Shown here in pieces: positions 53,105 to 60,967 of a stretch of DNA of 64,000 nucleotides; within the stretch, counting starts at the first letter, position 1, and each line of letters begins with the position of its first letter. The notes beneath the pieces were generated by a model that was not told where the DNA came from, did no database searches, and worked only from the letters and a program-made list of their open reading frames with translations. Position numbers and translations under genes: made by a program. The stretch is taken from assembly GCF_004349265.1 (NCBI RefSeq), contig NZ_SMFL01000016.1, forward strand, positions 62,001 through 126,000. Reading direction: 5' to 3'. This DNA is from Dyadobacter psychrotolerans (lineage in GTDB: Bacteria > Bacteroidota > Bacteroidia > Cytophagales > Spirosomataceae).

Positions 53105-53485
53105 TTATGCGTTTTCGGTTTTTGATTCAGTTGACTCTTCTCTTTTTCTACCTATCAGTCCCTTACGTTTCTTTTCGTTGTAAGCAATTGAATGCTTATC
53201 AAGGGCGATAGTCATAAAACGCAAAACTTTCTCGTCACGACGGAATTCCGTTTCAAGAATGTCTACCACATTAATTTCTGCCGAAGTGTATTCGAAGATG
53301 TGATAAAAACCAGAGTTTTTCTTTTGGATGGGATAGGCCAGCTTTCGCAATCCCCAGTCTTCCTCATGTACCATTACACCACCATTAGAAGTGATGATAG
53401 TACGAAATTTTTCAACGGCGTCCTTTGCCTGGGCCTCAGACAAAATGGGAGTTAAGATGAACACCGTTTCGTATTGCTTAGACAT
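53105..53485 (-). CDS. rpsF: 30S ribosomal protein S6
   Basis: This 126-residue protein has the S6 fold: YETVFILTPILSEAQAKDAV, GGVMVHEEDWGLRKLAYPIQ, KNSGFYHIFEYTS and DEKVLRFMTIALDKH, and ends in a Lys/Glu-rich tail. It pairs with S18 in the small subunit. It heads the operon. Its promoter and a leader hairpin are clear just upstream, which suggests autoregulation of the S6/S18 type. Confidence 0.97.
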   Translation of the reverse strand: MSKQYETVFILTPILSEAQAKDAVEKFRTIITSNGGVMVHEEDWGLRKLAYPIQKKNSGFYHIFEYTSAEINVVDILETEFRRDEKVLRFMTIALDKHSIAYNEKKRKGLIGRKREESTESKTENA

Positions 53486-53524
53486 ACGGTAATTGGTTAA
53501 TTAATAATAATTTGTAAATAAAAT

Positions 53525-53558
53525 ACCCTCACTCCCATGCGAACATAGAAATGAGGGT
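53525..53558 (-). ncRNA. Leader hairpin of the rpsF mRNA
   Basis: ACCCTCA (53525-53531) pairs with TGAGGGT (53552-53558). On the minus strand this hairpin begins right at the predicted start of the rpsF transcript and lies 40 bases before the start codon. It may be an S6:S18 leader element or, alternatively, the terminator of the upstream gene. Confidence 0.45.
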
Positions 53559-53559
53559 G

Positions 53560-53591
53560 CAAAAATACGTCTTGCGATTCAGAATTCCAAA
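53560..53591 (-). promoter_or_regulatory. Promoter of the rpsF-rpsR-rplI operon
   Basis: On the minus strand TTTG (53588-53591) is followed after exactly 20 bases by TATTTTTG (53560-53567), a textbook Bacteroidota promoter. Expected start of transcription is near 53555, about 70 bases before rpsF. Confidence 0.75.
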
Positions 53592-53621
53592 CGTAATGAA
53601 TACTTTAAATCGTTATTTGAT

Positions 53622-54563
53622 CTACTTCACTGTAAAGTCGCCTTTTCCGATTTTAAAACCTTCACTGAAAACTTCAACTGCATATTTACCGTCTTTCATA
53701 GCGATACCACCTCTTCCGTAGAATATATCAACAGACTGACCTGTGTTGGTGAAATTAACTACCTGTTTCGAACTGTAAATCATTTCTTTACCGTTAAACA
53801 AAAATGAGCCGGAACCTGTGGCCATATCCGACAATACGGCTCCTTCAGGATCCAGGATACGCAGGTAAATCTCTTTTTCATTCTGTTTGGCCACTCCGTT
53901 TTCACCCAGTTGGAAATTAACCCGTAGTTTGTCAATGCGTTTTGCTTTAAACTTTTCGCCGTCCCGCTCTTTTCCTTTGGAGGAAACCGCATGGATCGTC
54001 AGATTTTCTGCCCGTAATGCAGATGCTATACTCACCTTTTCGCTCAACTCCCTATTTAAAGAAGAATAGTTGCTCACCGAATCGCTCAAACGGGTACGCT
54101 CCGATTCCAGACCGCTAACCTGCTGGCTCAGTTCTTCGTTTTTCGATGTGACAATACCAAGCTCTTGTTTTAACTGGATAATCTCGCTATCCTTTTGATT
54201 CAGGATCGCTTCATAAGATTTAATTTTCTTACTGTAATTTGCTGTGGCAAAATTGTTTACGTTTTTCAGCTCCTGCTTGTCTCTTTCCAGCTGAGCTTTA
54301 AGCGCTACCAGCGAATCAACACTTCCACCCAACTGCTGGATTTCCGCAATTTTTATATCCAGCTGTGCAGAAATGGAATCCAGCTTGGTTTTGGTGAAGA
54401 GAACCTCTTCGGTTTTAGCCGTAATGATGTTGTCTTTTAAATTATTCTCCTGTTTTTCGTGGTAAATGAAATAAACCAGGACCAGATTAAGCAATAGTAA
54501 CACGGCCAGAGCTGCCCAAAGAAGGGTTTTACGATCTTGCTTTTGTTCTTGATTATAGTCCAT
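53622..54563 (-). CDS. Single-pass membrane protein with coiled coil, unknown function
   Basis: This 313-residue protein has one N-terminal membrane segment (residues 14-34, LLWAALAVLLLLNLVLVYFI), a long coiled coil (about residues 45-185, with heptad-rich runs such as KQELGIVTSKNEELSQQVSG), and a globular C-terminal part (from about 190, LRVNFQLGENGVAKQNEKEI). The C-terminal domain is beta-rich by its pattern. I do not recognise a named family; similar proteins are common beside housekeeping genes in Cytophagales. A promoter-like site lies upstream. Confidence 0.7.
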   Translation of the reverse strand: MDYNQEQKQDRKTLLWAALAVLLLLNLVLVYFIYHEKQENNLKDNIITAKTEEVLFTKTKLDSISAQLDIKIAEIQQLGGSVDSLVALKAQLERDKQELKNVNNFATANYSKKIKSYEAILNQKDSEIIQLKQELGIVTSKNEELSQQVSGLESERTRLSDSVSNYSSLNRELSEKVSIASALRAENLTIHAVSSKGKERDGEKFKAKRIDKLRVNFQLGENGVAKQNEKEIYLRILDPEGAVLSDMATGSGSFLFNGKEMIYSSKQVVNFTNTGQSVDIFYGRGGIAMKDGKYAVEVFSEGFKIGKGDFTVK

Positions 54564-54653
54564 GCTGACAGTTAAATTTTTGAATTAGTTGGTAAAAGAA
54601 CTATGTTTTTTTCAATTTTGAAATAAGTTGCCAGTGATTTCTGTCTGCTACCT

Positions 54654-54686
54654 CAAAAATAATTTTTCCAACACCTTATTTATCAA
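54654..54686 (-). promoter_or_regulatory. Promoter-like site of the coiled-coil protein gene
   Basis: On the minus strand TTG (54684-54686) and TATTTTTG (54654-54661) are 22 bases apart. The -7 part is exact and the spacing is slightly long. It is 90 bases before the start codon. Confidence 0.45.
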
Positions 54687-54703
54687 TTTTTTACACTTCA
54701 AAT

Positions 54704-55366
54704 ATGCCTTCAATAGCTCAAAATATTAACCAGATTGAACAGCAGCTACCTCAAACAACAAAGCTCATTGCGGTCACTAAAACGAAACCAGTCATGGTTT
54801 TGCAGGAAACCTACGATGCCGGGTTTCGCAGATTTGGAGAAAACAAGGTGCAGGAAATGACTGAAAAATACAATTTACTACCCAAAGACGTTGAGTGGCA
54901 TATGATCGGTCATTTGCAATCGAATAAAGTGAAATACATGGCACCATACGTGTCGATGGTTCATTCCGTAGACAGTTTTAAGCTTTTGCAGGAAATTAAT
55001 AAGGAAGCTAAAAAAAACGACAGAGTAATTCCCTGTTTGCTACAGATTTTCATCGCTCAGGAAGAGACTAAATTCGGTTTGTCTGAGCAGGAAGCAGTTG
55101 AAATATTGACATCTCCTGAACTTTCATCTTTGACGAACATTACGATTGCAGGTTTGATGGGCATGGCTTCCAATACGGAAAACCAGGAACAGATTACGGT
55201 GGAATTTAAAAATCTGAAAACATTGTTTGAGTCCTTTAAACAATACAACAGCTCCAACGTGGAAATGAAGGAGCTCTCGATGGGCATGAGCGGCGACTAC
55301 ATTATTGCGGCTCAGGAAGGAAGCACACTGATACGCGTTGGCAGTGCCATTTTTGGAAGCCGGTAG
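54704..55366 (+). CDS. yggS: YggS/PROSC-family PLP homeostasis protein
   Basis: The 220-residue protein has the YggS marks: PLP lysine in LIAVTKTKPV near residue 26, FGENKVQEM and WHMIGHLQSNKVKYMAP, IPCLLQIFIAQEETKFGL, GLMGMASN and ELSMGMSGDYIIAAQEGST ending RVGSAIFGSR. It binds pyridoxal phosphate and buffers its level without being an enzyme. It converges on the LytTR gene with a 3-base gap. Confidence 0.95.
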   Translation: MPSIAQNINQIEQQLPQTTKLIAVTKTKPVMVLQETYDAGFRRFGENKVQEMTEKYNLLPKDVEWHMIGHLQSNKVKYMAPYVSMVHSVDSFKLLQEINKEAKKNDRVIPCLLQIFIAQEETKFGLSEQEAVEILTSPELSSLTNITIAGLMGMASNTENQEQITVEFKNLKTLFESFKQYNSSNVEMKELSMGMSGDYIIAAQEGSTLIRVGSAIFGSR

Positions 55367-55369
55367 TTA

Positions 55370-56113
55370 TTACTTTAATGCCTGTTTTATAAAATCCTTT
55401 TTCAGTCTGGAAATAGGGACCTGAACTCCGTCTTCCATTAACAGATAGCCACTGTCTTCTTTGATCCAGCTTCTAACGAATGTTTTATTAACCAGATGTG
55501 AATTATGACAGCGGATAAAACCATAATCGGCAAGCAGTTCGTCATACTCAAACATCGGGCGTGACACCAGAATTTTCTCTGAGTTTTCAAGATAAAAGAT
55601 CGTGTAATTGTTTTCTGCTTCACAGCGAATAATCTGCGTCGTCCTGACAAAACGTGTTTCCTTTGCCGATGGCAACGCGATCCGGTGGTCGGTGCGCTGT
55701 TGATTTTGCTGAACCATTTTCATCAGGTTTTCCAGCTGAACGTTCTGCCGTTTCTGTAAATATTTCTCTTCAGCCCTGCCTACCGCCAATTTTAATTCCT
55801 GATAGTCAATTGGTTTCAACAGATAATCAATGGCTGAAAACTTAATCGCCTGAATTCCGAATTTATCATATCCGGTTACAAAGATCAGCTCAAATGAATA
55901 CGAGGGCAAAGATTTTAGCAAATCAAAACCGTTCTCACCCGGCATTTGGATGTCAAGAAAAACCAGATCCGGATGAAGTTCACCGATGTACTTTCGTGCT
56001 TCCTCTGCATTTCTGGCTTTGGCAGCAACTGTTGTTTCCGGACAATATTTTCCAAGCAGAAAACTCAGGTTTTCAATATTATTCAATTCATCATCAACTA
56101 TAAGTGCCTGCAT
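55370..56113 (-). CDS. LytTR-family response regulator
   Basis: A 247-residue regulator. The N-terminal receiver has the phospho-acceptor Asp in DLVFLDIQMPGENGF (about residue 54) and a conserved Lys in SAIDYLLKPID. The C-terminal LytTR DNA-binding domain contains NNYTIFYLENSEKILVSR and FIRCHNSHLVNKTFV. The start overlaps the histidine kinase stop by one base, so the two form a pair. Its target genes are not visible. Confidence 0.93.
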   Translation of the reverse strand: MQALIVDDELNNIENLSFLLGKYCPETTVAAKARNAEEARKYIGELHPDLVFLDIQMPGENGFDLLKSLPSYSFELIFVTGYDKFGIQAIKFSAIDYLLKPIDYQELKLAVGRAEEKYLQKRQNVQLENLMKMVQQNQQRTDHRIALPSAKETRFVRTTQIIRCEAENNYTIFYLENSEKILVSRPMFEYDELLADYGFIRCHNSHLVNKTFVRSWIKEDSGYLLMEDGVQVPISRLKKDFIKQALK

Positions 56114-57771
56114 CAGAAAGCATGTTTTAGAATTAATCTGGCGACCGTCCCGTTACCAGATTCAATTTTCATTTCAATCTTGTTTTTTGACTTATTCAGG
56201 AGCTTTATCCTTTCCCGGGTAAGCCGGATCCCCTGTCCGGATGATTCCTGACTTACATCAAAGCCTTTGCCATTGTCCCTGACTTCAACCACCAGATCAT
56301 TTTCATTTTTAATGAACGAAACATCTAATAAACCAATTTCACCAAGACCTGAAATTCCATGTTTGATCGCGTTTTCAATCAGCGGCTGGATCAGAAGAGA
56401 AGGAATCTCCACATGACTGGTTTCGATATCTTCATCAATAAAAAATTTATACCGAAAATTAAATCTTAGCTTTTCCAGTCGCACATAACTGTCCAGCGTC
56501 CTCAATTCCTCCGAAAGCGGAATCATTTCTTTATCACTGTTATTTAAAGAATTACGAAGTAGTTTACTAAAATCGGTTAAGTAAATATTCGCTTTCTCTA
56601 TTTCATTTTTATTGATCAAACCCTGGATGGATCCCATCGCGTTAAACATAAAATGAGGGTTAAGCTGTGCCTGAATCGCCTGTAACTCAAGTTTTGTTCT
56701 TCTGGTGGCTTCCCTGGCTTTTTTCAGACGCTTACCCCGGTTAGCAAAAAGAATTAGCCCTGTTATAATCAGTAAAATCCATGGATACATGTAAAAAAGC
56801 ATCATGAAAAGATGGGCTGCATAGGTTAAATAGTGAATTGCAACTTTGTCCCAAGTTTTATTCATCACAAATTTATACGTTTCCAAATTTCCACCTGGAA
56901 TATAACCTGCGGTCACTTCATGCTCCCCTGACGGCAAAATATACCACCACGCTTTTTCGCCCAGCGATTCAACGTCAAAAACAGGGTACATTTCCAACTG
57001 TGTCTTTGTCCAGAACTTGTTGTCAATCTTACAAAAGAGAGCTGCTTCGTTAACTTCACTATCATAATATGCCTTCTTGAATCTAAAAAATAAATTACCA
57101 TAATTGGTTACTATACGATCAGGAACGGCATTGTTGTGGCTATAAACCGTCGGCACTTGATTTACCCGGCTGACAATTTTTCTAATTTGAGCGGTGTCTT
57201 CCCAGGATTTATTACCATATCCATTTGTTATGTCAACATACATCAGTTGTGGTTTCGGGTATGTAAATGTTACGTTAAGCGTGTAAATCGTTCTTTGCGT
57301 ACTATCCGAAATTTTTATTTTAACCTTTTTGTTGCCAAAAGGAATATTTTGCGTAACAGCGCATTTTTCTCCGAGCAACGAATAATGAGCAATTTGACTC
57401 ATACTTTTTGAGGAAGGACCTACAGATTCCTTATAACTGAAAGAAATATTATAGCCTTTTTCCAGCTTTTCAAAATCCCTTACCACAAAAGTCAGCTTCT
57501 CTCCCATCCGGCTGGCCGTTACGTTATATTCAGTTTCCGATACTTTGTCAAATGTGGGTTTGGTTGTTGTGTCCATTACCGCCTCTTTGCTGATCACATT
57601 TTTTTCATAATCTGTAAAGCTTTGAACAATAACATCCAACCTGGGTTTGTCACTTTTTTGGTTTATCAAAAATCTGTTGGTTTTGGTATCAAGGATCATG
57701 TCCTGTGCTTTTAACAAGCCAGACAGGTTTATCAAAACAATGAAGAGAAAAATTTTTTTAGCGTTGTACAT
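56113..57771 (-). CDS. LytS-type sensor histidine kinase
   Basis: I start at 57771 (MYNAKKIFLFIVLINLSGLL, a signal peptide). A longer frame to 57906 would run through a terminator. The protein has a periplasmic part (about residues 25-305, beta-rich), one membrane segment (LILFAN region), and a His_kinase domain with QAIQAQLNPHFMFNAMGSIQ (phosphorylated His), then ATPase motif PLIENAIKHGISGLG and RDNGKGFD. It pairs with the downstream LytTR regulator. The periplasmic domain's ligand is unknown. Confidence 0.9.
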   Translation of the reverse strand: MYNAKKIFLFIVLINLSGLLKAQDMILDTKTNRFLINQKSDKPRLDVIVQSFTDYEKNVISKEAVMDTTTKPTFDKVSETEYNVTASRMGEKLTFVVRDFEKLEKGYNISFSYKESVGPSSKSMSQIAHYSLLGEKCAVTQNIPFGNKKVKIKISDSTQRTIYTLNVTFTYPKPQLMYVDITNGYGNKSWEDTAQIRKIVSRVNQVPTVYSHNNAVPDRIVTNYGNLFFRFKKAYYDSEVNEAALFCKIDNKFWTKTQLEMYPVFDVESLGEKAWWYILPSGEHEVTAGYIPGGNLETYKFVMNKTWDKVAIHYLTYAAHLFMMLFYMYPWILLIITGLILFANRGKRLKKAREATRRTKLELQAIQAQLNPHFMFNAMGSIQGLINKNEIEKANIYLTDFSKLLRNSLNNSDKEMIPLSEELRTLDSYVRLEKLRFNFRYKFFIDEDIETSHVEIPSLLIQPLIENAIKHGISGLGEIGLLDVSFIKNENDLVVEVRDNGKGFDVSQESSGQGIRLTRERIKLLNKSKNKIEMKIESGNGTVARLILKHAF

Positions 57772-57871
57772 AACTGTCTTTTTAAAGTTCCTGACAAATA
57801 TGAGAGGGACCGCGACAGATAAATTATACAAATGTGTAAGCTGCAAGGGCGAATGTGTAAACTGCATAAAA

Positions 57872-57901
57872 CAAAAAACTCTACCCGAAAACGGATAGAG
57901 T
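57872..57901 (-). terminator. Terminator of the family-9 glycosyltransferase gene
   Basis: On the minus strand ACTCTATCCG pairs with CGGGTAGAGT around a TTTT loop and is followed by TTTTTTG. It lies 25 bases beyond the glycosyltransferase stop and inside the longest reading frame of the histidine kinase, which supports the shorter kinase start. Confidence 0.85.
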
Positions 57902-57926
57902 ATCATAAGCAGAAAAGCTGTTTTTT

Positions 57927-58970
57927 CTATTCTACTAAAATCTTTTTCACTTCATCCCGCACAAATTCAAACGAAAGTTCGGCACAGGCCAGTCCCTTTT
58001 TACGAACCAGAACAGCATTTTCCTGTCTGCCATAACCACCGGAATACGGATTGTATTCGTCAAAGCCGGTCAGTGCACCCATTAAAACAATTCCGAAAGT
58101 TCCCGTTGCGTTACCAAGATGAGACGGACCGCTATCCAATCCAATAAAGTAATCAGCACGGCGGATTACTTCCGCTGTTTCCAGAATAGAAAGTTGTCCG
58201 CATAAATTCCGGTAAGATTCCGTGCCGATATTCAGGTTGCTTTTCAACCCGATTTCTACAATCTGAAAATTATAATTTACTGAAAGCCACTGGATAAGCT
58301 GCTGCCACCGATCTGCCGGCCAGTCCTTTGGCGCAAAATTGGACTGACAGTGCACAACGATATAAGGCTTATCCAGCCCAAGGGAATCGACCTTTGCCCT
58401 GTGTTTATCCTGCAGGTAAAGTAACGGCTGATCATTTGCCGGAAACACTGATTTAACAGGAGTCAGCCCGGACGTTTGAGCAAAAACTTCCAGCAGGTTC
58501 CCAAAATGAAAATAGGTATGAACATTAATTCCGCGGCTTTCTGCTACAGGATTATCTATAAATACCTGACATTTAGGGCAATGATTATTATTTTTAAACT
58601 GAAGTTCAAACACTTTATCAAAAACACCGGTTCCCAAAATTACCCTTCGCTGGGTTACGCAAAACTCTTTTAAAACTTCATCTACTGACGGATTGTAATC
58701 AACCAGTTCATGGAATACGGGTTTAACAAACCAAACGATGTAAGCATCCGGATAGTGCTGGCGGACATATCTTGAAATGGGCTCAGCCGCAACGATGTCT
58801 CCAAAATGTTCTGTGCGGATAATAGCGACTAGCTGCTGTCCCTTCTTTAACCGACTTTTTTTCAGTAAAAATTTGAGTGCTGCTAAATATCCAAGCCAGT
58901 ATGCTTTGAAAATGTGCGTGTATTTGTGGTAACGATGTGTCCAGAGCTGAACGAAACGGGATATGGTCAT
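57927..58970 (-). CDS. Glycosyltransferase family 9 (heptosyltransferase-like)
   Basis: This 347-residue protein has the family 9 outline: IIRTEHFGDIVAAEPISRYVR (N-terminal sugar/lipid site), YIVVHCQSNFAPKDWPADRW near residue 207 and CGQLSILETAEVIRRADYFIG then DSGPSHLGNATGTFG, which is the nucleotide-sugar site. Heptosyltransferases add heptose to lipopolysaccharide core, but the acceptor is not fixed by sequence. It is a single gene with its own terminator. Confidence 0.85.
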   Translation of the reverse strand: MTISRFVQLWTHRYHKYTHIFKAYWLGYLAALKFLLKKSRLKKGQQLVAIIRTEHFGDIVAAEPISRYVRQHYPDAYIVWFVKPVFHELVDYNPSVDEVLKEFCVTQRRVILGTGVFDKVFELQFKNNNHCPKCQVFIDNPVAESRGINVHTYFHFGNLLEVFAQTSGLTPVKSVFPANDQPLLYLQDKHRAKVDSLGLDKPYIVVHCQSNFAPKDWPADRWQQLIQWLSVNYNFQIVEIGLKSNLNIGTESYRNLCGQLSILETAEVIRRADYFIGLDSGPSHLGNATGTFGIVLMGALTGFDEYNPYSGGYGRQENAVLVRKKGLACAELSFEFVRDEVKKILVE

Positions 58971-59041
58971 TGGTAGATCTTTTCCTTACAAGGCAGTGTG
59001 GCGCCAAAGCGTGCAAGTTAATAAAATCCCTTTAAAGTGTT

Positions 59042-59070
59042 GGTTGCACTGGTGACACAAACTACCTTTG
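59042..59070 (+). promoter_or_regulatory. Promoter-like site of the DUF423 gene
   Basis: TACCTTTG (59063-59070) is an exact -7 match, with a TTG 16-20 bases upstream. It is 62 bases before the start codon. Confidence 0.4.
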
Positions 59071-59131
59071 GCGTCGGGATAACGAAGTTATTGACGTTTA
59101 GTGAAAAAATTAGTACAATAAACATACCATT

Positions 59132-59512
59132 ATGAAATTCATGTTACAGGCAGGCGGTATTTTGGGAGCATTGGCAGTTGCCCTGGGAGCATTCGGAGCG
59201 CACGCGTTAAAAGGAATGCTTGAAGCGTCGGGAAGATCAGAAACCTTTGAAACCGCTGTCAAATACCAGTTTTATCATGCCATTGCTCTCGTGCTGGTAG
59301 GATTGCTGATGAAAGGTGCCGGACAGGATGCAATTCGTTTACTGGGCTGGTCAGGAAACGCTTTTGCAATCGGTGTGATTATCTTTTCCGGCTCGCTTTA
59401 CGCAATCTGCTTTACAGGAATCACCAAATTCGGAGCAACTGCACCGATCGGAGGAGTTGCCCTGATCGCAGGCTGGTTTTTTTTGATACTCGCCGCAGGA
59501 AAGCTTAGTTAG
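59132..59512 (+). CDS. DUF423 (YgdD-like) inner-membrane protein
   Basis: This 126-residue protein has four membrane segments. The family marks are GALAVALGAFGAHALKGML near residue 14, KYQFYHAIALVLVGLLM, and FSGSLYAICFTG followed by GAPIGG-like TAPIGGVALIAGW. Its function is unknown although very widespread. A small inverted-repeat element separates it from rodA. Confidence 0.93.
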   Translation: MKFMLQAGGILGALAVALGAFGAHALKGMLEASGRSETFETAVKYQFYHAIALVLVGLLMKGAGQDAIRLLGWSGNAFAIGVIIFSGSLYAICFTGITKFGATAPIGGVALIAGWFFLILAAGKLS

Positions 59513-59525
59513 TGAATGAAAAATG

Positions 59526-59645
59526 AAAACCGGGTCGCCGGTGCGATCAGGAATGAAGAGTTGGCAATTATTCTTAATTGTCAACTAAGAACTGGCTTAA
59601 ATTCTTAATCGCTCGGGCGATCCGGTTTTAATTCTTAATTCTTAA
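59526..59645. repeat. Nested inverted-repeat element of about 105 bases
   Basis: Outer arms at 59526-59547 and 59608-59629 are 22 bases with four mismatches (AAAACCGG plus TCGCC core). Inside them AGTTGGCAATTA pairs with TTAATTGTCAACT (59559-59570 and 59574-59586). Several copies of ATTCTTAA follow the right arm. It lies between convergent genes and could be a decayed mobile repeat that also stops transcription. Confidence 0.5.
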
Positions 59646-59655
59646 TTAAATAAAA

Positions 59656-60948
59656 CTATCCTCTCGAAAGCGTAAACGGCCTTTGCGCATCGATTTTTAA
59701 AAATACAAACAAAAGAATCGTAAATGACCAGAGGGATGAACCTCCATAACTAAAAAATGGCAGCGGAATACCAATTACGGGCATCAGACCGATGGTCATA
59801 CCTATATTAACCAGAAAGTGAAAGAAAATAACCCCAGCCACGCAATAGCCATAAACTCTTGCAAAGCGGCTTCGCTGTCGTTCCGCAAGGATGACCAATC
59901 TGGAAATCAACAAAACAAAAAGTACAACAACCACAAAGCTTCCGATGAATCCGTGCTCCTCGCCAACGGTGCAGAAAATAAAGTCGGTACTTTGCTCGGG
60001 CACAAAGTCAAATTTGGTTTGAGTTCCTTCCAGAAAACCCTTGCCGGTAAAACCACCTGAACCAATTGCAATCTTGGACTGTATCACGTTCCAGCCGTCT
60101 CCGCGTGGGTCAGAATCCGGATCCAGCAAAACCATAACCCTGCCGCGCTGATGTTTTGCAAGCACGTTGTTCATAAAAAAATCAACTCCAAACACAATTC
60201 CGATCATGACACCTGCCAGCAGAATCGTTGCCCAGAGTCCTCCGCGTCTTCTGGTCATGGTTGGCATAATCCAGATTGTCAGTGCCGCTAAAACGACGAT
60301 AACACCCACGATATACCACCGTTCATAAAGTAAAGTGATGATAAGCAACGCAGCGGTTGACATCCCAATTGCAGGAATGGCACCGGGCATACCTTCCCGG
60401 TACAGGACCACAGCAAAAGCCGCGAAAACCAGCATCAAACCTGTTTCTTTTGACAAAAGGATCAATATAGCCGGCACTAAGATGATGCCAATAATGGGGT
60501 AATAATCTTTTAACTTTCTATTGAGACTGATCGCCGGATCGCTGAGATATTTGGATATTGCCAGACTAACACCCAGAATAGCAAACTGGGCAGGCTGTAA
60601 GGAAAACGGCCCAAACTTTATCCAGGATCTGGATCCGTTGATGTTTGATCCTGCAAATAACACGACGACAAGCAGAAACAGCATAATGGCGTAGATGATA
60701 AAGGAAAAAGTTTCGTAGAACTTGTAGTCAATTACCAGAATACAAATGATCAGTACCGCCGAGGTGCCGATCCACATCAGCTGCTTGCCGGCGTTGTTAG
60801 AAAGGTCAAAAATGCTGCTGTTTGCCTCGGGATTGTAAACCGCCGCGTAAATATTAACCCAGCCAATACCCAGACAGACGATGTAAATTAATACAACCAT
60901 CCAGTCTACATTTTTTGTTATGGGCTTGCCGTCAGGTATTTCTTTCAA
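59656..60948 (-). CDS. rodA: Rod-shape determining protein RodA (peptidoglycan glycosyltransferase)
   Basis: This 430-residue SEDS protein has about 10 membrane segments and the motifs PAQFAILGVSLAISKYL, DPRGDGWNVIQSKIAIGSGG, FDFVPEQSTDFIFCTVGEEHGF and a C-terminal SYGGSSLWSF region that matches RodA over FtsW. It polymerises glycan strands in elongation. The partner gene mrdA (PBP2) lies 19 bases upstream in the same direction, as is normal. Confidence 0.95.
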   Translation of the reverse strand: MKEIPDGKPITKNVDWMVVLIYIVCLGIGWVNIYAAVYNPEANSSIFDLSNNAGKQLMWIGTSAVLIICILVIDYKFYETFSFIIYAIMLFLLVVVLFAGSNINGSRSWIKFGPFSLQPAQFAILGVSLAISKYLSDPAISLNRKLKDYYPIIGIILVPAILILLSKETGLMLVFAAFAVVLYREGMPGAIPAIGMSTAALLIITLLYERWYIVGVIVVLAALTIWIMPTMTRRRGGLWATILLAGVMIGIVFGVDFFMNNVLAKHQRGRVMVLLDPDSDPRGDGWNVIQSKIAIGSGGFTGKGFLEGTQTKFDFVPEQSTDFIFCTVGEEHGFIGSFVVVVLFVLLISRLVILAERQRSRFARVYGYCVAGVIFFHFLVNIGMTIGLMPVIGIPLPFFSYGGSSLWSFTILLFVFLKIDAQRPFTLSRG

Positions 60949-60967
60949 TGAAGTAGTGTTTAAAACT

